The position numbers were made by a program, and so were the translations under genes. The notes beneath the pieces are model-generated. The model saw nothing but the letters and a program-made list of their open reading frames with translations, did not search any database and had not been told where the DNA came from. Positions 47,462 through 56,204 of a stretch of 64,000 bases of DNA are shown in pieces (position 1 is the first letter of the stretch; every line of letters starts with the position of its first letter). The stretch comes from Actinomycetes bacterium (GTDB lineage: Bacteria; Actinomycetota; Acidimicrobiia; Acidimicrobiales; RAAP-2), in NCBI GenBank assembly GCA_021806045.1, contig JAJZDI010000018.1, forward strand, positions 1-64,000, given 5' to 3'.

Positions 47462-47488
47462 TTCTAGTGTTATTTAGATATACTAGAA
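47462..47488. promoter_or_regulatory. inverted repeat and -10-like element before the NHL gene
   Basis: TTCTAGT (47462-47468) and ACTAGAA (47482-47488) are perfect inverted arms 13 bases apart in an AT-rich patch. TATACT (47479-47484) overlaps the right arm and resembles a -10 box; no good -35 is seen. A repressor site over a promoter is a reasonable reading. Confidence 0.5.
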
Positions 47489-47517
47489 CGTAGTGACGCA
47501 GTCGGAGAGGAGGCGAC

Positions 47518-48606
47518 ATGGCACGGATCTCCCGAACTGCCTCCACAGCCTCCGGTAGCGACCGGATCTCCCCGTCCTCGGCGTCCCGGCGCAACAGCGG
47601 CCAGGAGGTGGAACGGATGGACGGACCTCCGACCTCGGTCGGATTGCGCCAACCGCCAGAGAACCGCCCGCACCTCAAGTCCGCGTGGGAGCCAGCAGTG
47701 TGCACCTGTGGCGAGCCGCACCACACCTTCGGCGGTCGGCCCGGGGGGATCGCCGTCGGACCGGACGGCGCGGTGTTCGTGTCGTCGCCGTCCTCCGGGC
47801 GCATCTGGCGCATCGACGCGCGGGACGTGAGCGGCGGTGTGGTCCTTCCGGGTGTGGCGCCGGTGGATGAACACGGGATGACGCCTCGATCGCCGGCAGG
47901 ACTGGCGGTGGACGAGAGGGGAACGCTCGCCGTGGCTGACAGCACCGGACATCGCGTGTGGGCCATTGCGCCCACCGGCGCGTGCACCATCGTCGCCGGA
48001 AGCACCTATGGCCACCGCGACGGCCCGGCCGGCGAGGCGCAGTTCCGGTATCCCTCCGACGTGGCGATAGGCCCCGACGGGACCTGGTACGTGGCCGACA
48101 CCGGGAACCACTGCATCCGGGCGATCTCACCCGGCGGGATCGTAACCACCCTTGCCGGATCGATCTACGGGCATGCTGACGGGAGCGGGCCCGATGCCCG
48201 CTTCCGCGAACCTTCGTCCCTCGACGTCGGCGACGACGGGTCCTGCTATGTCGCCGACACCGGGAACAACTCCGTCCGCCGCGTGACCCCCGACGGTGTG
48301 GCCACGACGCTCGCCGGGATGGCGCCGGGTGGCGATGCCGACGGCACCGGAGCAGAGGTCGGACTGCGCTGGCCGACGGGCATCGCCGCCAGCCACGACG
48401 GTGGCGTGTGGGTGGCCGACCACGGCAATGGCACCCTGCGCCGGATCGACTCGCACGGCAGGAGCACCACCGTGTTGCGATGTGCGGGCCGGCACTGGCC
48501 CGTTGCCGTCGCCGTCGCTGCGGGTGGCGCAGTGACGGCTGCCGACGTCCTCGACGAGGAGCTGCGGCCGGGCACCTGCCTCGTCGCGCTGCGAGCGGGG
48601 CGATGA
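47518..48606 (+). CDS. NHL-repeat beta-propeller protein
   Basis: A 362-residue protein with about five to six NHL repeats forming a beta-propeller: GGIAVGPDGAVFVSSPSSGR, YPSDVAIGPDGTWYVADTGN, PSSLDVGDDGSCYVADTGNN and PTGIAASHDGGVWVADHGNG. There is no signal peptide or membrane helix, so it appears cytoplasmic. The first 60 residues are polar and poorly conserved, and an internal ATG (MDGPPTS) could be the true start, but 47518 has a clear ribosome site (GGAGAGGAGG). The partner or ligand is unknown. Confidence 0.82.
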   Translation: MARISRTASTASGSDRISPSSASRRNSGQEVERMDGPPTSVGLRQPPENRPHLKSAWEPAVCTCGEPHHTFGGRPGGIAVGPDGAVFVSSPSSGRIWRIDARDVSGGVVLPGVAPVDEHGMTPRSPAGLAVDERGTLAVADSTGHRVWAIAPTGACTIVAGSTYGHRDGPAGEAQFRYPSDVAIGPDGTWYVADTGNHCIRAISPGGIVTTLAGSIYGHADGSGPDARFREPSSLDVGDDGSCYVADTGNNSVRRVTPDGVATTLAGMAPGGDADGTGAEVGLRWPTGIAASHDGGVWVADHGNGTLRRIDSHGRSTTVLRCAGRHWPVAVAVAAGGAVTAADVLDEELRPGTCLVALRAGR

Positions 48607-48691
48607 CCGGCGGGCGATCCCGGGGCGGGCCCACCGCCGGACGCCACGAGCGTCCCCCCAACCGCCTCCCTCGGCTCCAGGAGGTGCCACC

Positions 48692-48982
48692 ATGAGAACG
48701 CTCATCGCCCTCGAGAACGGCAACTGCACGCACTGCCACAACGCCTTGCTGGCCAGGCTGCGCTCCATTGCCGCTGTCCGGAACGTGCAGTCCGATTTTG
48801 CCTCGGGCTGCCTCGTCGTCGATCACGACACCGACCCGGATGCCCTCATTTCGATGGTCACCGCCTCCGGCCGGGGCATCTACATCGCCGCCAACGGTGA
48901 GCCGGAGATGGTCGCCGTCGATGGTCACCACGCCGACGGGTGCCCGGTGGCGAATGGTCGCTCCCACGGGCACGTGACGTAG
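48692..48982 (+). CDS. small HMA-like metal-binding protein
   Basis: A 96-residue protein whose first 70 residues look like a heavy-metal-associated (ferredoxin-fold) domain: MRTLIALENGNCTHCHNALL carries a CXXC pair and VRNVQSDFASGCLVVDHD the second strand pair. The tail is His-rich (DGHHADGCPVANGRSHGHVT) and may add metal ligands. Strong ribosome site (CAGGAGG) before ATG 48692. It probably forms a transcription unit with the NHL gene 85 bases upstream. Metal identity is unknown. Confidence 0.75.
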   Translation: MRTLIALENGNCTHCHNALLARLRSIAAVRNVQSDFASGCLVVDHDTDPDALISMVTASGRGIYIAANGEPEMVAVDGHHADGCPVANGRSHGHVT

Positions 48983-49026
48983 GCCCGAAAGCGGGCGTGA
49001 CGGCCACGTGGCGGATCAGGGTGCCG

Positions 49027-50094
49027 TCATCGCGGCGCGAGTCCGACCCGCAGCGCACCGGCCGCTTCGACCAGCGCGTCCCTCGCCGCCGCGCTCACTC
49101 CGGTCGCATTGACGATGCCGTGGATGCACCCGTCGAGTCGGCGGTGCGCCGTCGGCACGTGGGCGTCGGCGAGCCGGCGCGCGTATGCCTCACCTTCGTC
49201 GCGCAACGGGTCGAAGCCGGCCGTGACGATGTACGCGGGTGGAAGGCCGGACAGGTCCTCGGCCAGCAGGGGGGAGACACGTGGGTCGGCTGCCTGTGCC
49301 GGATCACCGAGGTAACGGGCCTTGTACCAGTCCATCTGGGCGTCGGTGAGGAAGAACCCGTCGGCGAACAGCTCGTAGGACCGATGCTTCTTCGACAGGT
49401 CGGTCACCGGCATGAACAACAATTGGAACGCCGGCGGCGATCCCACGTTCGGGTCGACGGTGGCGAGCCGTGCCAGGACGGCCGCGATGTTGCCGCCGGC
49501 GCTCTCGCCGCCAACCGCGATCCGCGACGGGTCAATACGGAGATCGGCGGCATCGGCGACGACGTGACGGAACGCCGCCAGGGCGTCGTCGATGGCGGCA
49601 GGGTATGGATGCTCGGGCGCCAGGCGGTAGTCGACGGACAGGACGGCGATTCCGGCGTGGTTGGCCAGGACGCGGCAAGCCGAGTCGGCAGCATCCAACC
49701 CACCCAGCACCCATCCACCGCCGTGGAAGTAGACGAGGATGGCAGCGTTGTCCGGCAGTCCCGACGGCCGGTACACGCGGCCGGGGATCATCGTTCCATC
49801 GGCCCCGGGGATCGTGATCTCCGCCACCGAATCGACCGGTGGCTCGTCACCGAACACCCATGCCTCGGCGCTGATCTGCGCGCGGCCTTCGGCAAGAGGC
49901 AACTGCTCGAACGTCTTGCCCGCCGCCACCTTCATCAACCTGAGTGCCACCTGCACCTCAGGCCGAAGCTGCTGGCCGTCGATGCGGACCGGCGCGCCGG
50001 CGAGACGGCGTTGGACCCGTTCAGGTAACGCTCCGAGCAGCCGCAACACCTGCCGTTCCGCACGCAGGACCATCGGCTTCCGGTCGTCGTTCAC
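49027..50094 (-). CDS. HSL-family alpha/beta hydrolase (esterase/lipase)
   Basis: A 355-residue hormone-sensitive-lipase-type esterase. The oxyanion motif is VYFHGGGWVLGG, the nucleophile serine lies in GGESAGGNIA, and the acid and histidine in GFDPLRDEG and CIHGIVN. The N-terminal cap of about 90 residues has MVLRAERQVLRLLGALPERV. GTG 50094 with GGAGGAACC upstream is the best start. Probably hydrolyses short to medium acyl esters; it marks the last ordinary chromosomal gene before the island. Confidence 0.92.
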   Translation of the reverse strand: MNDDRKPMVLRAERQVLRLLGALPERVQRRLAGAPVRIDGQQLRPEVQVALRLMKVAAGKTFEQLPLAEGRAQISAEAWVFGDEPPVDSVAEITIPGADGTMIPGRVYRPSGLPDNAAILVYFHGGGWVLGGLDAADSACRVLANHAGIAVLSVDYRLAPEHPYPAAIDDALAAFRHVVADAADLRIDPSRIAVGGESAGGNIAAVLARLATVDPNVGSPPAFQLLFMPVTDLSKKHRSYELFADGFFLTDAQMDWYKARYLGDPAQAADPRVSPLLAEDLSGLPPAYIVTAGFDPLRDEGEAYARRLADAHVPTAHRRLDGCIHGIVNATGVSAAARDALVEAAGALRVGLAPR

Positions 50095-50345
50095 GGCGGT
50101 TCCTCCACCTCCCCCCGAGGGAGCATCGACATGCGATGCGACCCGGTGGTCGTCGACCGAGGGTAGGCAGAGAAGCCGGCGCTCGTCCATCGCGGGCTTC
50201 GCGCCTCCCGGTCCGGCGTCACTCGTCGGCGGCCGGCAGCCGCGACCAGGCATCCGACGGTGCTACTGCCCTGCATCCATCCCGGCGTCGGCATTGCCCC
50301 GCCCATGCCGGTCGATCCATCGTTGCAGGATGTGAAGCACCGCCA

Positions 50346-50745
50346 CCCGTACGTCGCCCGGGCATCTGCGACCACCCGCGCGGTAGCCGAACCGACCGTC
50401 CGCCATGCCACCCGCAACAACCCCGAGACGGCCAACTGCGATGCGTGGGTCACCGACCAGGCGACCTGGCCGCCGAAGTCCCGGCATGCCCGCGCCGCAG
50501 CGGGCCCAGGGCACCTGGTCGACCGTTGGGCCGCGTTCGGGACACGCGACCCCGGGAACGTCGGACTGCAGGTGACAGAGTCGCACACCGAGGTCCAGTG
50601 CCCGCCGATTCCGTCGGCCTTGCCCCTGGTCGCTGCCGGGATCACGGCACCCGAAGATCCCGCATCGGCGATTGATTGACGACCTCGGAGAGGCGCGGAT
50701 GACCACGGATTCCGCCTCTTCGCCGACGTCGATCGACTCGATCAC
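50346..50745 (-). pseudogene. ISL3-family transposase remnant
   Basis: Decayed N-terminal part of an ISL3 transposase. VIESIDVGEEAESVVIR through ALDLGVRLCHLQSDV to VACPERGPTVDQVPWA reads in one frame; the match then continues in another frame as DFGGQVAWSVTHASQ and RVAWRTVGSATARVVADARA, so at least one frameshift separates them. The equivalent, less damaged copy is at 62770-63327, in the same orientation. The zinc-finger cysteines (CGIFGCR) are partly kept. C-terminal catalytic part absent. Confidence 0.8.
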
Positions 50746-51047
50746 CCTCACCCGGTGGGCACCGAGCTGACCGCGCCATACGTGGATGGGAGAACGCCAT
50801 CCTCCTTGCCTCGGCTTCAAGCCGTCGAGCACTCCGAAAGCGTAGGCGGAGAATGGCGCTTCTCGCGTCAAGCCCTGGTCGGGGCGCCCACAGATCGATT
50901 GGACAATCTGGCTGTCGCGACCGCTCGATTACACGCTGCAGAGATGCCCTCATCTGAGGGATATTACAAGCGTGCTCTGGCCGGATAGCCTCTACCGCAT
51001 CGATCGATCAGTAAGAATACGACCCGTCCGTGCGATATGGTCTACAA
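50746..51047. other. ISL3 end region and AT-richer junction
   Basis: Bases 50746-50905 resemble 63328-63515 (the upstream end of the second ISL3 copy), e.g. CCATCCTCC near 50797 and GCGCCCACAGATCGAT near 50886. From about 50930 the composition turns AT-rich and no gene or further IS end is recognisable. Confidence 0.5.
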
Positions 51048-51299
51048 TTACCGATGAATTCTCCCATTTGTGGATCCTCTGTGCGCCCAGAGAACTGCCA
51101 TGATGACAACCAAGCCGACGGAGACCGTTGTTCCTGAATATACCCACAAAGCAGTTCTCGATTGGAACGCTCCTGAGGCCATAAAGGCGAAGGATAATAA
51201 CTCAACGAATAGTGTGAACAATAGACCGATGCGGATTTGTACCTCTCTTCGAAGCAATCCTTCCCGTAGTGAAGGATGTGTTGATGTTAGCTTCGGCAT
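51048..51299 (-). CDS. small two-helix membrane protein, unknown
   Basis: An 83-residue protein from a patch clearly richer in A+T than the chromosome. Two helices are plain: IGLLFTLFVELLSFAFMASG and ALWVYSGTTVSVGLVVIMAV, joined by a short polar loop, with a charged N-terminus (REGLLRREVQIR). GGAGG lies 12 bases before ATG 51299. I do not recognise a family. Composition and position between IS remnants and a toxin-antitoxin module suggest recent transfer. Confidence 0.5.
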   Translation of the reverse strand: MPKLTSTHPSLREGLLRREVQIRIGLLFTLFVELLSFAFMASGAFQSRTALWVYSGTTVSVGLVVIMAVLWAHRGSTNGRIHR

Positions 51300-51634
51300 C
51301 TTGAATTCCCGCCTCCGATCGCTTTATCTATACTTTACTCAATGAGGGCTAGCATAACAGTAGCACTTCTTGTTGCTGTCCGAGATCAGCCGTAGGTGAT
51401 GGCCCCTAATTCGAGCAGTCGTCCCATCGAACCCCCGATCGGAGCAATAGGCGCAGCCTGTACTTCTGGGAATTCCGCACCCTGGGCGATGCGTCGAATC
51501 TTTTCGGTGACGAGGTTCTGGGGTACTTGGATAGCGGGGTCCACCCACTCAAGCGCAAGTACGTCAAGCGCACACATCATCGGGACTGACCCCAGCCAAC
51601 CGGGCCGGCCATCATCAGGAACCTGCGGACCCAA
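51300..51634. other. AT-rich interval with one possible short gene
   Basis: Bases 51386-51580 on the minus strand can encode 64 residues from ATG-ATG at 51580 (ALDVLALEWVDPAIQVP, then LVTEKIRRIAQGAEFPEV). Codon use is mixed and the ribosome site (GGCTGGGG) is weak, so it may be the tail of a broken gene. Nothing else is seen. Confidence 0.35.
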
Positions 51635-51635
51635 C

Positions 51636-51672
51636 TGAACGGTATTGCGTTCAGTCCCGTTTAGCCCCGCCG
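51636..51672. repeat. hairpin and TTTAGCCCCG-type cassette border
   Basis: ACTGAACG and CGTTCAGT are perfect inverted arms around GTATTG (about 51635-51656). Directly after, TTCAGTCCCG and TTTAGCCCCG (51651-51670) form the same tandem 10-base border that precedes the other two HEPN-MNT copies as TTTAGTCCCG twice (56825-56844, 62201-62220). Confidence 0.6.
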
Positions 51673-51734
51673 AAGCGTGTGGTCCTGGCGTCCACGCGAG
51701 GTGGAGACGAGCGCTCGGCCCGGTGGGCCCTCGG

Positions 51735-52079
51735 TCAGTTGTCCCCGATGCTGGCAGCGAGGCACCGCACGGCCCCCTCGAGGTCTGGGAGATCGCGGTC
51801 GACCGTGGCGCGCACGATGGCGTGCGACGTGTCGAAGTAGCGATGCGCGAGTCGGTCCCGCATGGCGGAGATCTGCGACCGGGGCAGCGTCAGTTCCTGT
51901 GCGAGCACGTCGGCGGGCAGCGACTTCACCGCCGACACCGCCTCCCCGATCTCGATCAACCGCACTCGGACGGCATCGAACACCAGGCCGTCTTCGAGGT
52001 CCCCCCGCTCCAGGTGGTGACGGATCGACTCGATGGCGACGAGGATGTCCTCCAGCCGCTGGCGCTGGCGGCGAGTCAC
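51735..52079 (-). CDS. HEPN-domain toxin, HepT-like (copy 1)
   Basis: A 114-residue HEPN (DUF86) protein, the ribonuclease toxin of HEPN-MNT modules. The catalytic motif RX4HXY is intact in MRDRLAHRYFDTS. RRQRQRLEDILVAIESIRHHL forms the first helix. Its GTG overlaps the stop of the antitoxin-like gene (52076-52079). In studied systems the MNT partner adenylylates the tyrosine of this motif to silence the RNase. Close relative of 56864-57199. Confidence 0.9.
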   Translation of the reverse strand: MTRRQRQRLEDILVAIESIRHHLERGDLEDGLVFDAVRVRLIEIGEAVSAVKSLPADVLAQELTLPRSQISAMRDRLAHRYFDTSHAIVRATVDRDLPDLEGAVRCLAASIGDN

Positions 52080-52573
52080 AACGCCTGCGCCTCGGCCAAG
52101 ACCTCATCGGCCACCCCTGCCTTCAGGTCCGTTGCGGGCACCAGGTCCACCGGCGCACCGAGCAACGCCTGGAGCTCGGCCTGGCACCGGCCAAGTTCGA
52201 ACAGGCCGACCCCGGGGGCGACGTCGACGAGCAGGTCCACATCGCTCTCCGCCCGCTCGTCGCCGCGAGCGACGCTGCCGAAGACCCGGACGTTCGTCAA
52301 TCCGTGCGCCTCAGCGATACGAAGCACCTGACGCCGGTTCTTCCTCAGACGTGCGGCGTTCCGGTTACCCGATCGTGGCGAATGCACCGCCAGCTCCAGC
52401 TCCAACCCCGTTGCACCGACAAGTCGCTGCAACGTCGGAAGTGAGGGCTGGCGAGCACCGGACTCATAGGCGCTCACCACGCTCTGGGTCACACCGGCTC
52501 GGCGAGCCAGCTCGACCTGCGTCATCCCTACCCGTAGGCGGGCATGGCGCAGGATCGACCCAGCGGTCTCCAC
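52076..52573 (-). CDS. XRE-MNT fusion antitoxin (copy 1)
   Basis: A 165-residue protein with an XRE helix-turn-helix (VGMTQVELARRAGVTQSVVS, AYESGARQPSLPTLQRLV; residues about 10-65) fused to a minimal nucleotidyltransferase. The MNT motif GSX10DXD reads GSVARGDERAESDVDLLVDV and is intact. The HTH probably gives autoregulation; the MNT part should neutralise the HEPN toxin. Start GTG 52573 is used because it matches copy 2 in length and lies 7 bases from TATCAT (52581-52586), which suggests a leaderless mRNA. Confidence 0.9.
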   Translation of the reverse strand: METAGSILRHARLRVGMTQVELARRAGVTQSVVSAYESGARQPSLPTLQRLVGATGLELELAVHSPRSGNRNAARLRKNRRQVLRIAEAHGLTNVRVFGSVARGDERAESDVDLLVDVAPGVGLFELGRCQAELQALLGAPVDLVPATDLKAGVADEVLAEAQAL

Positions 52574-52616
52574 ACATTCGATGATAGCGGATCGTCGATG
52601 ATCCCGTCGCCTGCAC

Positions 52617-52720
52617 CGACCAGCGCCACCACCATGAGGCCCCACATCGCACACGGCTGGCTCACCCCGATCGAGTTCATCGAGGTCTGGCTCCACCAAC
52701 AGCAAGGAGTGCTCGCACAG
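52617..52720 (+). pseudogene. C-terminal scrap of an IS3-family transposase
   Basis: TTMRPHIAHGWLTPIEFIEV is the end of an integrase core as in IS3 OrfB (RPHxALGxLTPxEF). The same scrap follows the third HEPN-MNT copy at 62662-62758, there with a stop. The module therefore moved with a piece of IS3 attached. The 200 bases after it (to 52936) hold nothing recognisable. Confidence 0.6.
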
Positions 52721-52936
52721 TGGGTGGATCAGCTATGGGGTACCGACCAACTTCTCTACGCCGACAAGCCGAAATGGGCGCTGCTCGGCCGATCTCACCC
52801 CGCTGAGATCCGAAGAACCGGGAAAGGGGGCCTCCGCGGCGCGCCGGGTACGACGCACCCGGTTCCGCCTCGGCGGCGGCGATCGTCACCGTCCGGGCGC
52901 GGACCATCGGCGGAGCCCGGCCGGTACCCTCGGATC

Positions 52937-53260
52937 ATGCAGGTGCGGATGCGAACGTGGCCCGCCCGGCGCTCGCCGGGGATCGTCGGGGGCGTGCTAT
53001 TCCTCGCCGGTGTGCTGGCCACCCTGGCGGTGATGGCACTCCTCGCCATTCTGGGCCTCGCGCTCCTGGCGTTGGCCGCGGTCGCGCTCGGCGCCCAATA
53101 CCTCCTCGCCGCGCTGTCCCCCGCCTACCGGCGGCGCCGCAGCGAGCGCACCGTCAGCATGCCCACGGTCCTCCGCTCGATGGTGCGGTTCGCACCCGGA
53201 CGTGACCAGGTGATCGAGGCGACAGCAACCGAGCTACCTGGCGAGCGGCACCGGGGCTGA
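52937..53260 (+). CDS. small membrane protein, unknown
   Basis: A 107-residue protein with one long hydrophobic stretch (residues about 12-55: GIVGGVLFLAGVLATLAVMA then LLAILGLALLALAAVALGAQ), probably two closely packed helices, and an Arg-rich C-terminus. No family recognised. ATG 52937 has no strong ribosome site. It sits between the first toxin-antitoxin copy and a carboxymuconolactone decarboxylase-like gene. Confidence 0.5.
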   Translation: MQVRMRTWPARRSPGIVGGVLFLAGVLATLAVMALLAILGLALLALAAVALGAQYLLAALSPAYRRRRSERTVSMPTVLRSMVRFAPGRDQVIEATATELPGERHRG

Positions 53261-53333
53261 CGCCCGCCCGCGTCTCATCGGGCCAGTTCGGGTCCCGCCG
53301 CCCTCGGTCGGCCCCAGTCCGGTTCGGTACGGG

Positions 53334-53897
53334 TCAGCCGACCGGGCGGTCGAAGCCGACCAGGCCGTCGTCGAGTGCCACCCCCAGGGTATTGAGTGTC
53401 ATCGCGACCATGTGGTAGTGCCCGACGAGCATGGGGAGCTCGATCAGCTGCTGTTCGTCGTAGGCGGCTGCCAGCGCGTGCCAGGTCCCATCCGAGATGC
53501 ACCAGTCGGAGTGCAATTCGTCGGCCGCGACGAGCAACAGGCGGTCCCGCCCCTCCCAGCCGGCTTCCGGGCCCGGCGGCACGCGCTCGATCTCCGCGTC
53601 CGACATGCCGGCAGCCCGTGCCAGCACGACATGCTGGGCCCACTCGTACTCGGCCTGGCAATTCCAGGCCGTGCGCAGGATGAGCAGCTCGCGGTCGCGG
53701 GGCGGGAGCTTGCCGTTGAGCAGCTTTCCCCCGAACGGCAGCCAGCGCCGGGTCAGGCCCTCGGCACGCACCAAGGTGGTGAAGATGTTGGCCTCGCTCC
53801 CGGCCACGGTCACGCCCTCGAGTAGGGCGCTGGCAGACGGCGTCCGATCGGCGACAGGCAACGGCGTGATGCGGGGTGCGGTCGGTCGCTGGGCCAT
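53334..53897 (-). CDS. carboxymuconolactone decarboxylase-family protein
   Basis: A 187-residue CMD/AhpD-like protein. LPPRDRELLILRTAWNCQAE and YEWAQHVVLARAAGMSDAEI are typical, with YDEQQLIELPMLVGHYHMVA after. The CXXC of peroxidase-type AhpD is absent (one cysteine in NCQAE), which favours a non-peroxidase member. Such proteins are often grouped with dehydrogenases of steroid or aromatic breakdown. ATG 53897 follows CAGGAGG. Nothing nearby defines a pathway. Confidence 0.88.
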   Translation of the reverse strand: MAQRPTAPRITPLPVADRTPSASALLEGVTVAGSEANIFTTLVRAEGLTRRWLPFGGKLLNGKLPPRDRELLILRTAWNCQAEYEWAQHVVLARAAGMSDAEIERVPPGPEAGWEGRDRLLLVAADELHSDWCISDGTWHALAAAYDEQQLIELPMLVGHYHMVAMTLNTLGVALDDGLVGFDRPVG

Positions 53898-54135
53898 GGG
53901 TCCTCCTGGCGGGTCATGCCGGTCCCTGGGACCGGCGTCAACCCCGACGCTACCGATCCAGTGGGGGACGCAGCAGACCGCAGCGAAGTCGCCCGTGCGC
54001 AGCGGCCCCCCATCGTCCAGCCCCTCCGTCGAGAGGCTCACGTGGTCCCAATCCCAGTGCGATGGCCCGTGGCAGTCCCAGCGGGGCAGTCGAGAACCAG
54101 GACACGTCCAGCGGCGCCATCAGCCGATCAATCCC

Positions 54136-54164
54136 CTGACCAGGAACTTTGCGAGTGGAGGTGA
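54136..54164. repeat. 29-base att-like core, copy A
   Basis: Begins CTGACCAGGAACTTTGCG and ends GTGGAGGTGA. Identical cores occur at 56658-56686 and 62034-62062. There it includes the 3' acceptor strand of a tRNA-Ala-like sequence; here the match stops after the acceptor and no tRNA body follows. The surrounding 53898-54329 has no gene. Confidence 0.8.
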
Positions 54165-54329
54165 CATCACTTACTCGGCTGGCTTCGCTCCTCTGGTGTG
54201 GCGAATGTGCTGGTCACGGGCCCTGCATACGGCACTGCCCTACCGCAGCGCCTACCCAGGTTTAGAGCATGTGGCGATAATCGCCATGACGCTCGATCGC
54301 CTCGTTCTCGCGCAAGCGCCCGGGCAGGG

Positions 54330-54974
54330 TCACGCTCGCTCCGTTGAAGAGGTTGGACCCTCAAGCTTCCAGGGCGGCCCCCCGAGGTTGTGCACGTCGT
54401 CGTTCTGCAACAGGTGGTACATCTCTCGGGCCTCATGCTCGGGCACCACAGCCTTGCTCACCAGCTGATGCAGCAGATCGCACGTCCGCCATCCCGGAGC
54501 ACCTGACAGAGCCTGCCAAAGGGCGAGGGCATCCTCGTCGTCGCTGGCAAAGGCGCGGGACCTGGTCAGAGCAATGGCGATGGACGCGGATTCGCCGGCA
54601 TCGAGTCGTCGAGCCTTTGCGCCGAGCGCGTGACGCCATGCGCGATCCTCTGGTCGCCGGGACTGCAGGCGGACGGCCAACTCCATCTCGTCGTCGCTGA
54701 GCGTGAGAACGGTGAGCTCGCCCGAGTCGAGCGTCAGCAGCTCATCGAGGCCCCGGACAGCCGACAGCGCCCGGCTGGCTCGGCCTGAACCCAGCCCGGC
54801 GTCGTCGGCTTCGCGCTGGAGCGCCCTGCGGATCCGGCGCAGTTCGCTCGGATCATCCGCGTCGGCACCGTGGACCCCGTCGGCGACCAGGATCGTCCCA
54901 CCGGACAGCTGGAGCAGGTGTCGGGTCCAGCCGACGACGGCGAAGCTGCGAGCGACCGAGGCGTCGACCAGCAC
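54330..54974 (-). CDS. PIN-like domain protein, probable toxin
   Basis: A 214-residue protein. MLVDASVARSF at the N-terminus and RRLDAGESASIAIALTRS followed by FASDDEDAL towards the C-terminus give the spaced acidic residues of PIN-type ribonucleases. GTG 54974 starts 12 bases after the stop of the XRE-ImmA gene, so they form one unit. Pairs of COG2856 proteins with toxin-like genes have been predicted as toxin-antitoxin systems; this PIN would be the RNase arm (inference). Confidence 0.75.
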   Translation of the reverse strand: MLVDASVARSFAVVGWTRHLLQLSGGTILVADGVHGADADDPSELRRIRRALQREADDAGLGSGRASRALSAVRGLDELLTLDSGELTVLTLSDDEMELAVRLQSRRPEDRAWRHALGAKARRLDAGESASIAIALTRSRAFASDDEDALALWQALSGAPGWRTCDLLHQLVSKAVVPEHEAREMYHLLQNDDVHNLGGPPWKLEGPTSSTERA

Positions 54975-54986
54975 AACCGCACTCGC

Positions 54987-56168
54987 TCACCGTTCGCGGT
55001 TGCCGAATGCCGCGTCCTCGAGGTCCTGCTGGACTCGTCGCTCGTCGTCGGCCGGGCCGGGACGGGCGCGGAGCTGACGGACCTCTTCGGTGCTCGTGCC
55101 GAGGATCTCAGCGGCGTCTCCCGGGGTGATCACGGCGCGTTCGAGGGCGGCACGCACGAGCAGCAAGACTCGGGTTGGCTGCGCCGCCAGGGGATTGAGC
55201 TCGTAGCTGCCCAGGTCCGCCGGGTGCACCCGGTAGCCGAGCGCCAACGCCAGCCGGCTCGGGGACGCCTCGGCCAAGGCGGCGTAGTCCGAACGCGAGA
55301 TGAGTCGCTCTTGCAGCAGGCGCACCCGCAGGGTGGCGAAGCTCACGCCGAAGTGCCGCTGGAGGTGCACGACCAGGGTGGGCTCGGTCAGCTCGTCGAA
55401 CGTCGCCAGCTCGCTGACCGCCCGGCGCAGCTCATCGCCTGGCACGAGGAACTCGCCGGCGAAGGCGTCGGCGAACCGCTCGCGGCCGTGGTCCTCGCCC
55501 GGCATCGAAACCACGACGTCGGCGTGCTGGGAGTGGAAGTACGCGTGAGCGAGCTCATGGGCCAAGGTGAAGACCTGACGGCCGAGGGTCATCTCGGAGT
55601 TGACGACGATGCAGAACCCCACCTCTGGGTGGTTGTAGAAGAACCCCGAGGGTGCCGCTCGAAGATCAACCCCGAGCGGGAGCCGCCAGATGAGGACGCG
55701 CTCGTCCAGCACTTGGAAGGGGTCGCCGAGGGCACCTCCGCCGAGGTTGAGCTGGCAACGCAGCTGGCGGGCCGCCCAGGCGCCTTCCTTCGCGCTCACA
55801 CTGCGCGCCGCAGGAAACGGGCTACGCCCAGGGCCCGGGAGCTTCACCCCCATCTCGCCGGCCAGCTCGACGTACTCGGAAACCCGCTGCTCGAACAGCC
55901 GCAGCCCACCCCTTGCGCTGTCTCCGAGGTCCCTCGGCGCGGCACGAAAGAGCATCCCGCTCACGTCCAGCCGTGACCCGACCAGCTCCTCGCCCGCCAG
56001 GAGGGACTCGAGGGAGGTCCCGTACAGGCGAGCCAGCGCCGCCGCCACGGTGAGCGGCACCTGGCGACGCCCCGCCTCGTAGTAGTTGAGCAGCACACGG
56101 TTGACTCCAACCGCCTCAGCCGCAGCCTCCTGCGACAGCCCTGCTCGCTCCCTGACCGTACGCAGCAC
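54987..56168 (-). CDS. XRE-family regulator with ImmA/IrrE metallopeptidase domain
   Basis: A 393-residue protein. An XRE helix-turn-helix (RERAGLSQEAAAEAVGVNRV, LLNYYEAGRRQVPLTVAAA) is followed after a linker by an ImmA/IrrE zinc peptidase with HEXXH in TLAHELAHAYFH and the further glutamate/aspartate helix RFADAFAGEFLVPGDEL. ImmA-type enzymes cleave repressors or regulators in response to damage. Start GTG 56168 is taken; AAGGAGG lies a little upstream before an in-frame CTG at about 56189, so a CTG start is possible. A TGTTACA/TGTAACA inverted pair upstream is a likely operator. Confidence 0.88.
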   Translation of the reverse strand: MLRTVRERAGLSQEAAAEAVGVNRVLLNYYEAGRRQVPLTVAAALARLYGTSLESLLAGEELVGSRLDVSGMLFRAAPRDLGDSARGGLRLFEQRVSEYVELAGEMGVKLPGPGRSPFPAARSVSAKEGAWAARQLRCQLNLGGGALGDPFQVLDERVLIWRLPLGVDLRAAPSGFFYNHPEVGFCIVVNSEMTLGRQVFTLAHELAHAYFHSQHADVVVSMPGEDHGRERFADAFAGEFLVPGDELRRAVSELATFDELTEPTLVVHLQRHFGVSFATLRVRLLQERLISRSDYAALAEASPSRLALALGYRVHPADLGSYELNPLAAQPTRVLLLVRAALERAVITPGDAAEILGTSTEEVRQLRARPGPADDERRVQQDLEDAAFGNRER

Positions 56169-56204
56169 CCCACCGATCGAGCCCAGCGCGACACCTCCTT
56201 CGTC

